DNA of 21,147 nt from an uncultured Candidatus Saccharibacteria bacterium (GCA_946887425.1 CAMPKW010000016.1:1-21147), one strand, 5' to 3'. Shown: positions 1-8,074, numbered from the stretch's first letter. A program made the numbers and translations. The notes: generated by a model not told the origin, from the sequence alone.

Positions 1-244
1 ATTCTCCGTCCAAGCGAGGAATCATTAGTATGCCTACTTGGTACTCTTTGTCAGCACGGCTAGAAGTAATTTGATCAGATAATTTGTTAATTTCTGACTC
101 TGAGAGTGTATCTGTTTGGTCAATTATTGGCCGCTCAAGCGACGGCGCCGAAGGCACTGTAAGTGCCGACGTTGACACGCCTCCTAAAATTGCAATCACC
201 GCAAGCAGCAAAACGCCAAACTTAGCACATCTCGTCAAAAACAC
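1..244 (-). CDS. TPM-domain membrane/secreted protein, 5' part only
   Basis: The N-terminal 81 codons of a TPM-domain (YgcG-like) protein; the rest lies beyond the left edge. Read from a GTG at 244 it starts MFLTRCAKFGVLLLAVIAIL, a short basic N-terminus and a hydrophobic core that look like a signal peptide or anchor, ending near STSALTVPSA. After that comes ERPIIDQTDTLSESEINKLS, then QVGILMIPRLDGE, the typical opening of a TPM domain (conserved D..D.LS..E, then QV..L.VP.LDGE). A TTG at 238 is an alternative start; neither has a clear Shine-Dalgarno sequence. It begins 12 bases after the lemA stop. LemA and TPM proteins are frequent neighbours, which supports both calls. Family members are envelope proteins whose biochemical role is poorly defined; some plant relatives are acid phosphatases involved in photosystem II repair. 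Activity here is unknown. Confidence 0.82.
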   Translation of the reverse strand, partial: MFLTRCAKFGVLLLAVIAILGGVSTSALTVPSAPSLERPIIDQTDTLSESEINKLSDQITSSRADKEYQVGILMIPRLDGE

Positions 245-256
245 TATATAGCTCGA

Positions 257-850
257 TTAATTAAAGTCTACGGTTGGCGCTGTGTCACTTCCCTGTTCGG
301 CCTCAAAATATGGCTTCTTTTCAAAGCCGAATATACCAGCAATGACATTTGTAGGGAATGTCTGCAGGCGTGTATTATACGGCCGTGCAGTATCGTTATA
401 ATCATTGCGCGCAACCGCAATACGGTTCTCCGTACCCTCTAACTGGACCTGCAGATCACGAAAGGCCTGGGTCGCCTGAAGCTGCGGGTAGTTCTCCGTT
501 ACGGCAAGCAACCGACTTAACGCGCTCGTTACGTCTCCCTGTGCTCGTTGATACTCTTGAATCTGCTCAGGTGTCGCCCTACTTGGGTCAAGCTGAATGC
601 TTGTCGCCCTGGCACGCGCTTCGGTAACTTGCGTCAAAGTACTTTGCTCAAAGTTAGCCGCGCCCTTCACGGTATTTACAAGATTTGGAATAAGGTCAGC
701 TCGACGCTGATATTGTGACTGAACTTTGCTAAACGACGCCGTTACTGCCTCTCGTTGCCCGACAAGACCGTTATATGAGCCGGCAAAGACAAGCCCGAGC
801 ACCACAACGAGACCAATAATAATTCCTGGAACCAACCATTTTTTATTCAT
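257..850 (-). CDS. lemA: LemA family membrane protein
   Basis: A 197-residue LemA-family protein. One transmembrane helix at about residues 6-24 (WLVPGIIIGLVVVLGLVFAG) is followed by a long helical domain. The family signature RRADLIPNLV sits at residues 49-58, preceded by YNGLVGQREAV and followed by TVKGAANFE. The reading frame stays open to 904, but the start is set at 850 because AAAAGGAG lies with 6-base spacing upstream of this ATG and because the extended form would overlap both the promoter and the prfB end. An ATG directly before it (853) is possible but leaves only 3 bases of spacing. LemA proteins are anchored with a short N-terminus and a coiled-coil-like bundle; their molecular function is not established. 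The downstream TPM gene is probably in the same transcript. Confidence 0.93.
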   Translation of the reverse strand: MNKKWLVPGIIIGLVVVLGLVFAGSYNGLVGQREAVTASFSKVQSQYQRRADLIPNLVNTVKGAANFEQSTLTQVTEARARATSIQLDPSRATPEQIQEYQRAQGDVTSALSRLLAVTENYPQLQATQAFRDLQVQLEGTENRIAVARNDYNDTARPYNTRLQTFPTNVIAGIFGFEKKPYFEAEQGSDTAPTVDFN

Positions 851-869
851 CATGCACTCCTTTTGATTA

Positions 870-878
870 ATTATACCA
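870..878 (-). promoter_or_regulatory. Extended -10 promoter of lemA
   Basis: TGGTATAAT lies directly after the TAG stop of prfB, so the junction reads TAGTGGTATAAT. This is a perfect -10 with the TGn extension. I find no recognisable -35 hexamer at 16-18 bases. The predicted start of transcription near 863 leaves a leader of about 13 bases carrying the AAAAGGAG ribosome binding site of lemA. Confidence 0.68.
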
Positions 879-1964
879 CTACGACTGCTCGTGAAATTGC
901 TCAAGATATGCCGTCATGAAATTATCCAACTTGCCGCCAAGTACGCCTTGTGCGTCACGGTCTTCATACTTGGTGCGAGTATCCTTAACCATCGTATACG
1001 GATGAAGGACGTAGTTACGAATCTGAGCGCCCCAGCTGGCTGACTCACCCGCCTGGAGATCTTGGATGCTTTCGGCATGCTGCTCAAGCTGTAATTGCGC
1101 GAGCTTCGAGCGCAGGATCTTCATGGCGGTCTCACGGTTCTGTAATTGCGATCGTTCGTTTTGAATGGCCACTACAATATTAGTCGGCACGTGCGTCACA
1201 CGCACTGCGCTATCGGTTGTATTGACCGATTGCCCGCCGTGCCCGCCAGCTCGGTACACATCAATCTTAAGATCTTTATCATCAATCACGACTTCGTCGG
1301 GTGTATCGATTTGCGGCAATATTTCTACGAGCGCGAAGCTCGTTTGGCGGAGATTATCACTATTAAAAGGACTGAGACGGACCAAACGATGAACACCATT
1401 TTCTGAGCGCAGCTTCCCGTACGCATAAGGCCCGGTAACCTCAATGACGCTACTTTTGATACCTGCCTCATCGGCCGCCGAACGCTCAACGATAGTCGTC
1501 TGCATGCCAGCCTTTTCCGCCCAACGAAGATACATGCGCTCCAGCATTTCAGTCCAGTCTTGGGCATCAGTGCCACCAGCACCGGCGCTCAGGCGGATAA
1601 TTGCATTATGATCATCGTAACTACCGCTAAAAAGAAGCTCCTTGCGCCGAGCTGCAAATTCATCTTCGAGCGCTTTCACTTGACCGTCAAACTCCCCTAG
1701 CAGTGAATCATCTCCAAGTTCAAGCAACTCGTTGATATCACCTACTTGCATGCGAAGCGTTTGCCAGGGCTCAACCATAGCACTAAGCGCTGCAAGCTGT
1801 TTACTTTTTTCCTGGGCATAGGCGGGATTGTTCCAGATTTCAGGCGACGCCAGTTCTTGTTCAAGTAATTGCACCTGTCGGTGCTTATCATCGATCAGTA
1901 GCTGATCATAGGCGACATCAATGGCGTTTTTCAGAATATCGAGGCGTTTAACAAGTGGTTGCAT
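879..1964 (-). CDS. prfB: Peptide chain release factor 2 (RF2)
   Basis: Class I release factor of 361 residues that recognises UAA and UGA and triggers peptidyl-tRNA hydrolysis. The RF2-type decoding tripeptide SPF is at residues 198-200 (RLSPFNSDNLRQTSFA) and the catalytic GGQ at 243-245 in RAGGHGGQSVN. The length fits the family (E. coli RF2 is 365). Unlike many bacterial prfB genes there is no internal UGA or programmed +1 frameshift near codon 25; the frame runs through QLLIDDKHRQVQLLEQELAS uninterrupted, so autoregulation by frameshifting is absent. The start codon has no proper Shine-Dalgarno sequence (AAAGAG lies only 2 bases away), and a perfect -10 box sits 8 bases upstream, so the mRNA may be leaderless or nearly so. 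An RF2 means UGA is read as stop here. Confidence 0.97.
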   Translation of the reverse strand: MQPLVKRLDILKNAIDVAYDQLLIDDKHRQVQLLEQELASPEIWNNPAYAQEKSKQLAALSAMVEPWQTLRMQVGDINELLELGDDSLLGEFDGQVKALEDEFAARRKELLFSGSYDDHNAIIRLSAGAGGTDAQDWTEMLERMYLRWAEKAGMQTTIVERSAADEAGIKSSVIEVTGPYAYGKLRSENGVHRLVRLSPFNSDNLRQTSFALVEILPQIDTPDEVVIDDKDLKIDVYRAGGHGGQSVNTTDSAVRVTHVPTNIVVAIQNERSQLQNRETAMKILRSKLAQLQLEQHAESIQDLQAGESASWGAQIRNYVLHPYTMVKDTRTKYEDRDAQGVLGGKLDNFMTAYLEQFHEQS

Positions 1965-1972
1965 TGCTCTTT

Positions 1973-1981
1973 ATTATATCA
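1973..1981 (-). promoter_or_regulatory. Extended -10 promoter of prfB, next to the start codon
   Basis: TGATATAAT, a perfect TATAAT with TGn extension, in context GGTGATATAATAAAGAGCA before ATG. Only 8 bases separate the box from the start codon, so transcription should begin within a base or two of the ATG. No -35 element is recognisable. It lies in the 40-base gap between the membrane protein gene and prfB. Confidence 0.65.
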
Positions 1982-2004
1982 CCAGACCCGCACGCCACCG
2001 TCGC

Positions 2005-2691
2005 TTATTGTCTCTTAACTCCGATTCCGTTCAGTATTGTTGCAATTCTTGACTGATTATTCTGCCAAATGCCATCACGTCCAAGCATCATCACAAGGTG
2101 CAGTTCGTTACTATTGTCGACCAATAAAAAGCCAACGAGTCCATGAAGCTTATTTTCACGATCATCTACGCAGGAGTAATCATAATAAAATCCTTTTGCG
2201 CCTGCCGGACTCAAATCATACAGTTTCACCGCGGGGGTATCCCTACAGCCCGTGATCGTTTGAATACGACTTATTACCGTTGCCTGGGAGGACTGTTTGA
2301 GCTGTGCAATCACACTCGCCCTATCCGACGGAATACTACCCTGTGCTACGACATAGCTATACCCCATAGAAAACAGCAAATTATCCAGTGTATCTTTCGC
2401 CTCAGTTTCACGCCACGACCACACGGATGCTCGCTCGACCGTGTCGCTATTCTCAGAGCCACCAAATAAACGAGATATGAGCGTATCGTCCTGAACCAGC
2501 TTTGCGGGCACCTTAAAGGTAACTCGTCCCGACGACCGATCTTCTACAGGCCCCAGCTGTGATTGCACATATGGCTGAGCGAGAAAATAAAAAACAACCA
2601 CCAAGACGGTGATTGCTATGAGGCTTATTCCTGCTATCGCCAGCGGACGACGCAACTTCTTTGGAAAGGATTGATAGCTTGGTAGCTGCAT
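2005..2691 (-). CDS. Single-pass membrane protein of unknown function
   Basis: I do not recognise this 228-residue protein. It has a basic N-terminus (PKKLRRP), one strong transmembrane helix at about residues 17-38 (LAIAGISLIAITVLVVVFYF) and a soluble region of about 190 residues, most likely outside the membrane. That region begins with a Pro/Val-rich stretch (GRVTFKVPAKLV) and contains two cysteines, C149 (ITGCRDT) and C174 (DYSCVDD), which could form a disulfide. The C-terminal part has alternating hydrophobic strands (KLHGLVGFLLVDNSNELHLVMML) suggesting a mixed alpha/beta fold. AAAGGAG with 8-base spacing supports the start. It has its own promoter and sits between murD and prfB, which are functionally unrelated, so context gives no role. 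Confidence 0.85.
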   Translation of the reverse strand: MQLPSYQSFPKKLRRPLAIAGISLIAITVLVVVFYFLAQPYVQSQLGPVEDRSSGRVTFKVPAKLVQDDTLISRLFGGSENSDTVERASVWSWRETEAKDTLDNLLFSMGYSYVVAQGSIPSDRASVIAQLKQSSQATVISRIQTITGCRDTPAVKLYDLSPAGAKGFYYDYSCVDDRENKLHGLVGFLLVDNSNELHLVMMLGRDGIWQNNQSRIATILNGIGVKRQ

Positions 2692-2731
2692 AAAGAGGTC
2701 TCCTTTACTGCGCTTACGCTGACATATTCAT

Positions 2732-2740
2732 ATTATACCA
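2732..2740 (-). promoter_or_regulatory. Extended -10 promoter of the single-pass membrane protein gene
   Basis: TGGTATAAT immediately follows the TAG stop of murD, giving the same TAGTGGTATAAT 12-mer seen at the prfB/lemA junction. No matching -35. The predicted leader of about 35 bases contains the AAAGGAG ribosome binding site. Confidence 0.66.
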
Positions 2741-4024
2741 CTAGAGCGGCAGATCATTGACCGCGACAATAAATTGCTCGCCTCGATCCTTATAGTCACG
2801 GAACATGCCAAAGCTAGCGCACGCCGGACTTAAAATAACCGTATCCCCAGCGCCGGCGACATCAGCCGCGAGCTGTACGATCGCTTTCATGGTCGTATCA
2901 CTCCCCATGTTCACAGATGAAATTCCAGCCTGCACCAGTGGCAGTTCAATACGATCAGCTTCATCTCCAATAAGAATCGCCTGCTTCACGTTTGATCGTG
3001 AAGCAGTAGCAGCTAGCTCATCAAAGTCAGCCCCCTTTGATGAGCCGCCAAGAATAATAACTTTCGGACCGTCAAATGCACGCATAGCAGCGATTGCACT
3101 TCCCGGTGTCGTCGCAATACTATCGTCATAGTAAGAAACGCCTTGTTTTTCCGCTACAAACTTCAAGCGATGCTCAAGCCCGCTAAACGCATGTAACCCC
3201 TCCCCGATAACAATACCATCCTGCACCCAAGGCCAGGTCGCAGTAATTGCCGCACAGGCATTATCTTGATTGTGCACCCCTGGAAGTTGTAATTCATCTA
3301 CTGAACACAATAATTGTTCGCCGTAATAAAATTGTCCGTCACGTACATGCGCCGTGCGCGGTGTCTGGTATGGCAATCGCTGACCGACCGATAGATCGGC
3401 GATCGCAGTAGCGCTCTGATTTGACGCATTATAAACAATGCGATCATTAATACCCTGGTAGCGCGCGATGTTGCCTTTGGCACTCACATACTCATCAAAA
3501 CTTTCGTGAACATCAAGGTGGTCAGGCTCTATATGGAGCACCACAGCCACCTGTGGTGAGCGCTCGGCATCCCAGAGCTGGAAACTGCTCAATTCATAAA
3601 CAACAATATCATCCTCGGTAATGTGCGCAAGCTCATCGAGCGCCGGACGACCGATATTACCTACGAGATGGACAGTTTTTCCTGCCTCCGTGAGGATACT
3701 AGCAATGAGACTACTCGTTGTCCCCTTACCCTTGCTTCCTGTTATGCCAATAATAGGTGCCGGGCATTTTTCAAAGAATTCATTGGTCGCCGACCAGACT
3801 TTGCCATTCGTCTGAATTTTATGCGGACTCAATCCAGCCGTACGCACTACCATATCAAAGTCATCGAGATGACTAAAGGCCCCCTCGCCTAGGCGAGTCG
3901 AGACATCTTCTGGCAAATCGTCGACCACTTCTCGCTCGTCAACAATCGTTACCTCGCCTGACGACTTAAAGTAGTTATAATTCGACTTTCCTTCAAGGCC
4001 ATAGCCAGCAATTGCGATCTTCAT
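2741..4024 (-). CDS. murD: UDP-N-acetylmuramoylalanine--D-glutamate ligase (MurD)
   Basis: Cytoplasmic Mur ligase of 427 residues that adds D-glutamate to UDP-MurNAc-L-Ala in peptidoglycan precursor synthesis. The N-terminal Rossmann-like domain opens with KIAIAGYGLEGKS. The ATP-binding P-loop is GITGSKGKGTT at residues 93-103, with K100 the phosphate-binding lysine. The central-domain signatures YELSSFQL and HIEPDHLDVH follow, then the C-terminal domain with DDSIATTP and LSPACASFGMFRDYKDRGEQF, a motif diagnostic for MurD rather than MurC, E or F. Length is normal. There is no Shine-Dalgarno sequence before the ATG; a TAGAAT hexamer lies 6 bases upstream, so a leaderless transcript is possible. 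No other mur genes are nearby. Confidence 0.95.
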   Translation of the reverse strand: MKIAIAGYGLEGKSNYNYFKSSGEVTIVDEREVVDDLPEDVSTRLGEGAFSHLDDFDMVVRTAGLSPHKIQTNGKVWSATNEFFEKCPAPIIGITGSKGKGTTSSLIASILTEAGKTVHLVGNIGRPALDELAHITEDDIVVYELSSFQLWDAERSPQVAVVLHIEPDHLDVHESFDEYVSAKGNIARYQGINDRIVYNASNQSATAIADLSVGQRLPYQTPRTAHVRDGQFYYGEQLLCSVDELQLPGVHNQDNACAAITATWPWVQDGIVIGEGLHAFSGLEHRLKFVAEKQGVSYYDDSIATTPGSAIAAMRAFDGPKVIILGGSSKGADFDELAATASRSNVKQAILIGDEADRIELPLVQAGISSVNMGSDTTMKAIVQLAADVAGAGDTVILSPACASFGMFRDYKDRGEQFIVAVNDLPL

Positions 4025-4030
4025 AGTTCT

Positions 4031-4036
4031 ATTCTA
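4031..4036 (-). promoter_or_regulatory. Possible -10 box of murD overlapping the upstream stop codon
   Basis: TAGAAT (one mismatch to TATAAT) begins with the TAG stop codon of the M16 peptidase gene and ends 6 bases before the murD ATG. It has no TGn extension and no clear -35, so it is the weakest of the -10 boxes. It is supported mainly by the same spacing seen at serS and by the lack of a ribosome binding site before murD. Confidence 0.38.
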
Positions 4037-5320
4037 GCGCGTTTCAAACAGCGATGCGAGCTTATCGCTCAACTCAACCACTTCCGATCGCTCACCGCTA
4101 CTCACTCCGGCAAGTACCCATGTGTTGCAGTCGATAAACTCTCGTGCCGTCCTGATCATGCAGTCGAGCGAGGTTGTGCGAATTGCATTTGGTACATTGT
4201 CGTAATCCTTTACGACACCATCGGCAAAATAACGATTTGTGTAGAAGTTGCTAATCTGCGACACCGTCTGAGCACCCATCTGGTAGCGCCCAAGCGCATA
4301 TGATTTTGCGGCATCAAGTTCAGCCTCGGTAATACTGCCGTCGAGAACACACTGCATTTCGCGCACGATAATATCGAATAGGCCGTCGGCCGTCTCGAGA
4401 TTGACCTGACCGCCAAAGTCCCAGCTACTATCGTGAAACCCAGCCGACGTGTCCGAGAACATGCCATAAGCGAGGCCTTTTTTGCGCGCCGCACCATACA
4501 TACGCGAGTGCATCGTGCCAGTCAAAATATGATCGAGGCAGTTCATAGCCTCCACCTCTTCGTCGTTTAGTTCGCGTGGGATAACCATCGACCAGCCAAA
4601 TGTCAGGTTTGATGCCTCCTTACGGCGAATGAGCGTAGGCCTACCGCTTGATAAGTCGTGCTTCGGCACTTCAAAACGCTCGCCTGTTTTTAGCTTCCAG
4701 CTCTCGAGCTGTCGCTTGATCTCACTCTTACGCCCATGAAGCTTACCGGCAATCACGAAGTGCATATTTTTTGCCGTATGCGTCCGCTTATAATGCTCCT
4801 TGATGTCCGCTAGCGTAATGTGCGGAATTGTCTGAAGCCGCTGACGGTAGGTGTAAATATCCTCGCCAAGCTGCTGCTGGATTTTTGGCCACAGAATGCG
4901 ATTGTGATTATTGAGATAGCCAGTCAGCTCACTCTTCACATTACCCTTCTCAGATTCGAGCTCCTCGGCATTGAAGCGAGGCTCACAGATAGCTACCTGC
5001 TGGAGAGACAGGATACGATCCCACTCGAAGTCAGCGCAGTCGGCCACGTACACCATTGAGAGGTCGCTCGTATACGCGTTATGGTACGCGCCGTTCTTCG
5101 TAAACTCAGCTTCGTAGTCATGCTCATTCTTAAACTGGGCATTAGCCCCAAACGCCATGTGCTCCATGATGTGGGCGGTTTCATAAATATCTTTTGAGCG
5201 TACATAGTGATTGCCAGCCCGAAATTGGAACTGGAAACTCATAACGGTTGCATCTGGTACGTCGATCAGAAGACCGCGTGCGCCGTTTTTCAGACGCACT
5301 TCTTCAACGGTGTGTTTCAT
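4034..5320 (-). CDS. M16 family zinc metallopeptidase
   Basis: A 428-residue M16-type (pitrilysin/processing-peptidase-like) protease. The inverted zinc motif HxxEH is intact as H50-I-M-E53-H54 (ETAHIMEHMAFG). The third ligand is expected at E131, with the conserved companion E124 seven residues before it (LESEKGNVKSEL). That spacing matches mitochondrial processing peptidase beta. The two-halved architecture is complete: an N-terminal catalytic half, then an inactive half beginning around SSGRPTLIRRKEAS. No signal peptide is visible, so it is probably cytoplasmic. Many bacterial M16B enzymes work as a pair of an active and an inactive homologue; no partner is in this window. Start supported by AAAGGA with good spacing. 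It lies 26 bases after secA and is probably co-transcribed with it, which hints at a role near protein export, but this is inference. Confidence 0.92.
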   Translation of the reverse strand: MKHTVEEVRLKNGARGLLIDVPDATVMSFQFQFRAGNHYVRSKDIYETAHIMEHMAFGANAQFKNEHDYEAEFTKNGAYHNAYTSDLSMVYVADCADFEWDRILSLQQVAICEPRFNAEELESEKGNVKSELTGYLNNHNRILWPKIQQQLGEDIYTYRQRLQTIPHITLADIKEHYKRTHTAKNMHFVIAGKLHGRKSEIKRQLESWKLKTGERFEVPKHDLSSGRPTLIRRKEASNLTFGWSMVIPRELNDEEVEAMNCLDHILTGTMHSRMYGAARKKGLAYGMFSDTSAGFHDSSWDFGGQVNLETADGLFDIIVREMQCVLDGSITEAELDAAKSYALGRYQMGAQTVSQISNFYTNRYFADGVVKDYDNVPNAIRTTSLDCMIRTAREFIDCNTWVLAGVSSGERSEVVELSDKLASLFETR

Positions 5321-5346
5321 GTTAGTTTTCCTTTACCACCCGTTTA

Positions 5347-7965
5347 TTAACGATTCTTCTTACGATTTTGGCGCTGCGCTTTTTTCTTTTTGCGTGCGTC
5401 ATTTTTCACTTTATTCTGATCGCTTGCCGACTTAGCTTTAGTCGTCTTGAAGTCCTCATCCCGACTATCTTCACCGCCAGTGACTTCATTAACACCCTTC
5501 TCAACTGCCTGTTCAGCTAGACGAGTAAGCTCAGTGTCGTACTCTTCATCAGCACGCGCCACTACGTCATGCTTGTGTACGTGCATGACTGTACGCAGCA
5601 CTTCATCACGAAGCGACGCCTGAAGGCTATGGAAGAGATGCTGAGACTCAGAGCGATACTCAACCAGCGGGTCACGCTGACCTACACTTCGCCAGTGAAT
5701 ACCCTCGCGAAGATGTTGCATATTCTCGAGGTGCTGCATCCAAAGCGTATCAAGCACTTGCAGGTACACTTCACGCTCTACTTTACGGAGAACCTCTGGC
5801 TCAAGTTCAGTTTCTTTTGCCTTATACAGCTTCTTGACTTCCTTTTGAGCAAGTTCAAAGCGAAGCTTATCTTTCTTCTCTTCTCCAATTGCCTTAATTT
5901 TTTTCGCAGGCAATGGCAAGACAACTTCAAATTCTTCAGCAAAGAGCTTGTTGTTTTTGGCTGGCAAGACAGTCAACTCGGCAACCTTCTCATCAATAAG
6001 GCGCTCAATTTCTGACTTAATATCGTTACCCTCAAGAATCTTACGGCGCATCGTATAAACAACGCGGCGGTGACGATTAATCACATTGTCGTACTGAACG
6101 ACATTCTTACGTGTATCAAAGTTGTATCCTTCTACACGTTTTTGTGCAGCTTCAAGCGTCTTACTGACGGCTTTATTCTGAATAGGAGTTTCTTCGTCGA
6201 CACCAAGTCGATCCATAAGTGCGGCAATGCGCTCACCCTGGAAGATACGCATGAGATCATCTTCGGTCGAAACGAAGAACTGCGTCTCACCCGGATCTCC
6301 CTGTCGTCCACCACGTCCACGAAGCTGGTTATCGATACGGCGCGACTCATGACGCTCAGAGCCGATCACTACGAGCCCACCAAGCTCTTTGACACCTTCG
6401 CCAAGCTTGATATCGGTACCACGACCTGCGATATTGGTCGCAAGTGTAATTGCACCCTTCTCGCCCGCCTTCTCGACGATTGCAGCCTCGCGCTCGTTAT
6501 TCTTAGCGTTTAGCAGTTCGTACGGAATCTTTTCCTTATCAAGGTACTTTGCGATAAGCTCATTTTTAGCGATCGACGCAGATCCAACAAGTACAGGACG
6601 ACCTTCGTCGTGATACTTCTTGATGGCATCAGCTACAGCCTTGAGCTTGCCCTTTTCAGTCTTGAAAATAAGATCTTCGTGATCAATACGAACAAGTGGG
6701 CGGTTCGATGGAATCTGAATAACATCAAGACTATAGATCTGCTGGAACTCCTCGGCCTCGGTGAAGGCTGTACCGGTCATGCCCGCCAACTTCGTATAAA
6801 GGCGGAAGTAATTCTGGAACGATACAGTTGCAAGTGTCATGCTTTCTTGAAGTACTGGTACATTCTCCTTAGCTTCAATCGCCTGGTGAAGACCTTCATT
6901 GTAGCGACGACCCTGCATCAAGCGGCCAGTGTGCTCGTCAACGATAATCACTTCGCCGTCGTTAGTAACCACGTAATCTTTATCTCGCCTAAAGAGCGTC
7001 TGAGCACGAAGCGCCTGGTCCATATGATAAACAGAGCGAACGTATTCAGGCGTATAAAGGTTCTTGACGCCGAGCATCTTCTGTACACGCTCAACACCCA
7101 AGTCTGTTAACGCCACACTGCGGCGCTTTTCATCCAATACATAATCCTCTGGCTTCAACTTGGCGGCAATCTTACTAAACTGATAGTAGCTGTCAGGATT
7201 TTCAGCTGCCGGCGCGCTGATGATAAGTGGCGTACGAGCCTCGTCGATAAGAACAGAGTCGGCTTCGTCGACGATCGCGAAATTAAGCTCACGTTGACGC
7301 AGAAGTTCCATGTCATCAACCATGTTGTCGCGAAGGTAATCAAATCCAAACTCATTGTTGGTACCATATGTAATATCAGCCGCGTAAGCTTCTTTTCGAG
7401 TCGCCGGTCGAAGACGCTTCAAGCGTGGATCTTCATGGGCTTCATTGTCAAATTTAGGGTCGAAAAGAAATGAAGCGTCGTTAATAATGACACCAGTCGA
7501 AAGCCCAAGGAAGTGATAGAGCTCGCCCATTTCACCAGCATCACGCTGTGCGAGGTAATCATTGACCGTGACAACATGCACACCCTTGCCTTCGAGCGCG
7601 TTGAGGTAAACAGGTAGCGTCGCTACGAGTGTTTTACCTTCACCAGTCTTCATCTCCGCTACATCACCCTCATGCAAAGCCATGCCGCCAATCAGCTGAA
7701 CATCAAAATGGCGCATGCCAAGCACACGTTCACTTGCCTCACGAACAAGCGCGAAGGCATCAGGCAATAGGCTATCAAGCGTGTCCTGCTTTTTCTCAAG
7801 TCGTGCTTTGAATTCAGCCGTCTTAGCCTGAAGTTCTTTTTTATTGAGTTTTTTATACGAGTCAGCAAGATTGTTGATTAACACAACCTTCTTCTGTAAT
7901 CGTTTAAGAATCCGCTGCTGCGGATCTCCAAACACCTTTGTCAGTGCTTTTTGGCTGCTTACCAT
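5347..7965 (-). CDS. secA: Protein translocase ATPase SecA
   Basis: SecA, the ATPase that drives preproteins through SecYEG; 872 residues. Walker A is MKTGEGKT at 105-112, Walker B/DEAD is VDEAD at 232-236 followed by SVLIDEARTPLIIS. The second helicase half carries ATNIAGRGTDIKLG and GSERHESRRIDNQLRGRGGRQGD, then the helical scaffold and wing domains. An insertion of about 20 residues (around 162-188, ASFLFDPKFDNEAHEDPRLK) precedes REAYAADITYGTNNE; this form is, from memory, common in CPR bacteria. The C-terminus lacks the zinc-binding SEC-C motif and ends in a Lys/Arg-rich tail (ARKKKKAQRQNRKKNR) that may bind lipid or RNA. A GAGGGA sequence lies about 8 bases upstream of the ATG. It follows hpf, an order also seen in Firmicutes. 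Confidence 0.98.
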   Translation of the reverse strand: MVSSQKALTKVFGDPQQRILKRLQKKVVLINNLADSYKKLNKKELQAKTAEFKARLEKKQDTLDSLLPDAFALVREASERVLGMRHFDVQLIGGMALHEGDVAEMKTGEGKTLVATLPVYLNALEGKGVHVVTVNDYLAQRDAGEMGELYHFLGLSTGVIINDASFLFDPKFDNEAHEDPRLKRLRPATRKEAYAADITYGTNNEFGFDYLRDNMVDDMELLRQRELNFAIVDEADSVLIDEARTPLIISAPAAENPDSYYQFSKIAAKLKPEDYVLDEKRRSVALTDLGVERVQKMLGVKNLYTPEYVRSVYHMDQALRAQTLFRRDKDYVVTNDGEVIIVDEHTGRLMQGRRYNEGLHQAIEAKENVPVLQESMTLATVSFQNYFRLYTKLAGMTGTAFTEAEEFQQIYSLDVIQIPSNRPLVRIDHEDLIFKTEKGKLKAVADAIKKYHDEGRPVLVGSASIAKNELIAKYLDKEKIPYELLNAKNNEREAAIVEKAGEKGAITLATNIAGRGTDIKLGEGVKELGGLVVIGSERHESRRIDNQLRGRGGRQGDPGETQFFVSTEDDLMRIFQGERIAALMDRLGVDEETPIQNKAVSKTLEAAQKRVEGYNFDTRKNVVQYDNVINRHRRVVYTMRRKILEGNDIKSEIERLIDEKVAELTVLPAKNNKLFAEEFEVVLPLPAKKIKAIGEEKKDKLRFELAQKEVKKLYKAKETELEPEVLRKVEREVYLQVLDTLWMQHLENMQHLREGIHWRSVGQRDPLVEYRSESQHLFHSLQASLRDEVLRTVMHVHKHDVVARADEEYDTELTRLAEQAVEKGVNEVTGGEDSRDEDFKTTKAKSASDQNKVKNDARKKKKAQRQNRKKNR

Positions 7966-7998
7966 ATTAAGAATCCCTCGCTTCTGAAACTTCTGTCA

Positions 7999-8017
7999 AA
8001 TACTATGAAGTATTATA
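7999..8017 (-). promoter_or_regulatory. secA -10 box with an overlapping dyad
   Basis: A perfect TATAAT (8012-8017) lies about 47 bases before the secA ATG, without the TGn extension seen at other junctions. Only weak -35 candidates (TTTTAT, TTTATC) are present. A perfect 6+6 inverted repeat, AATACT-tcat-AGTATT (7999-8014), overlaps the downstream half of the box and the predicted start site, so it could be an operator or a short 5' hairpin. Confidence 0.5.
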
Positions 8018-8025
8018 CGCTGTTT

Positions 8026-8074
8026 GCCCGCGAGATAAAAGCCTGATAACAGATAAAAACTAGAGTTCGCGGGC
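8026..8074 (-). repeat. Inverted repeat spanning the hpf stop codon
   Basis: Arms GCCCGCGA (8067-8074, within the last hpf codons) and TCGCGGGC (8026-8033) are perfectly complementary over 8 bases and separated by 33 AT-rich bases that include the TAG stop. No T-run follows, so this is not a normal intrinsic terminator. It could fold in a read-through hpf-secA transcript, or be chance. Confidence 0.35.

Noticed and set aside
851..904. Longer LemA starting at 904
   Set aside because: It would overlap prfB and contain the promoter; AAAAGGAG points to the ATG at 850.
1800..1964. Programmed frameshift site in prfB
   Set aside because: No in-frame UGA or CTTTGAC-like sequence is present; the reading frame from the ATG covers the full protein.
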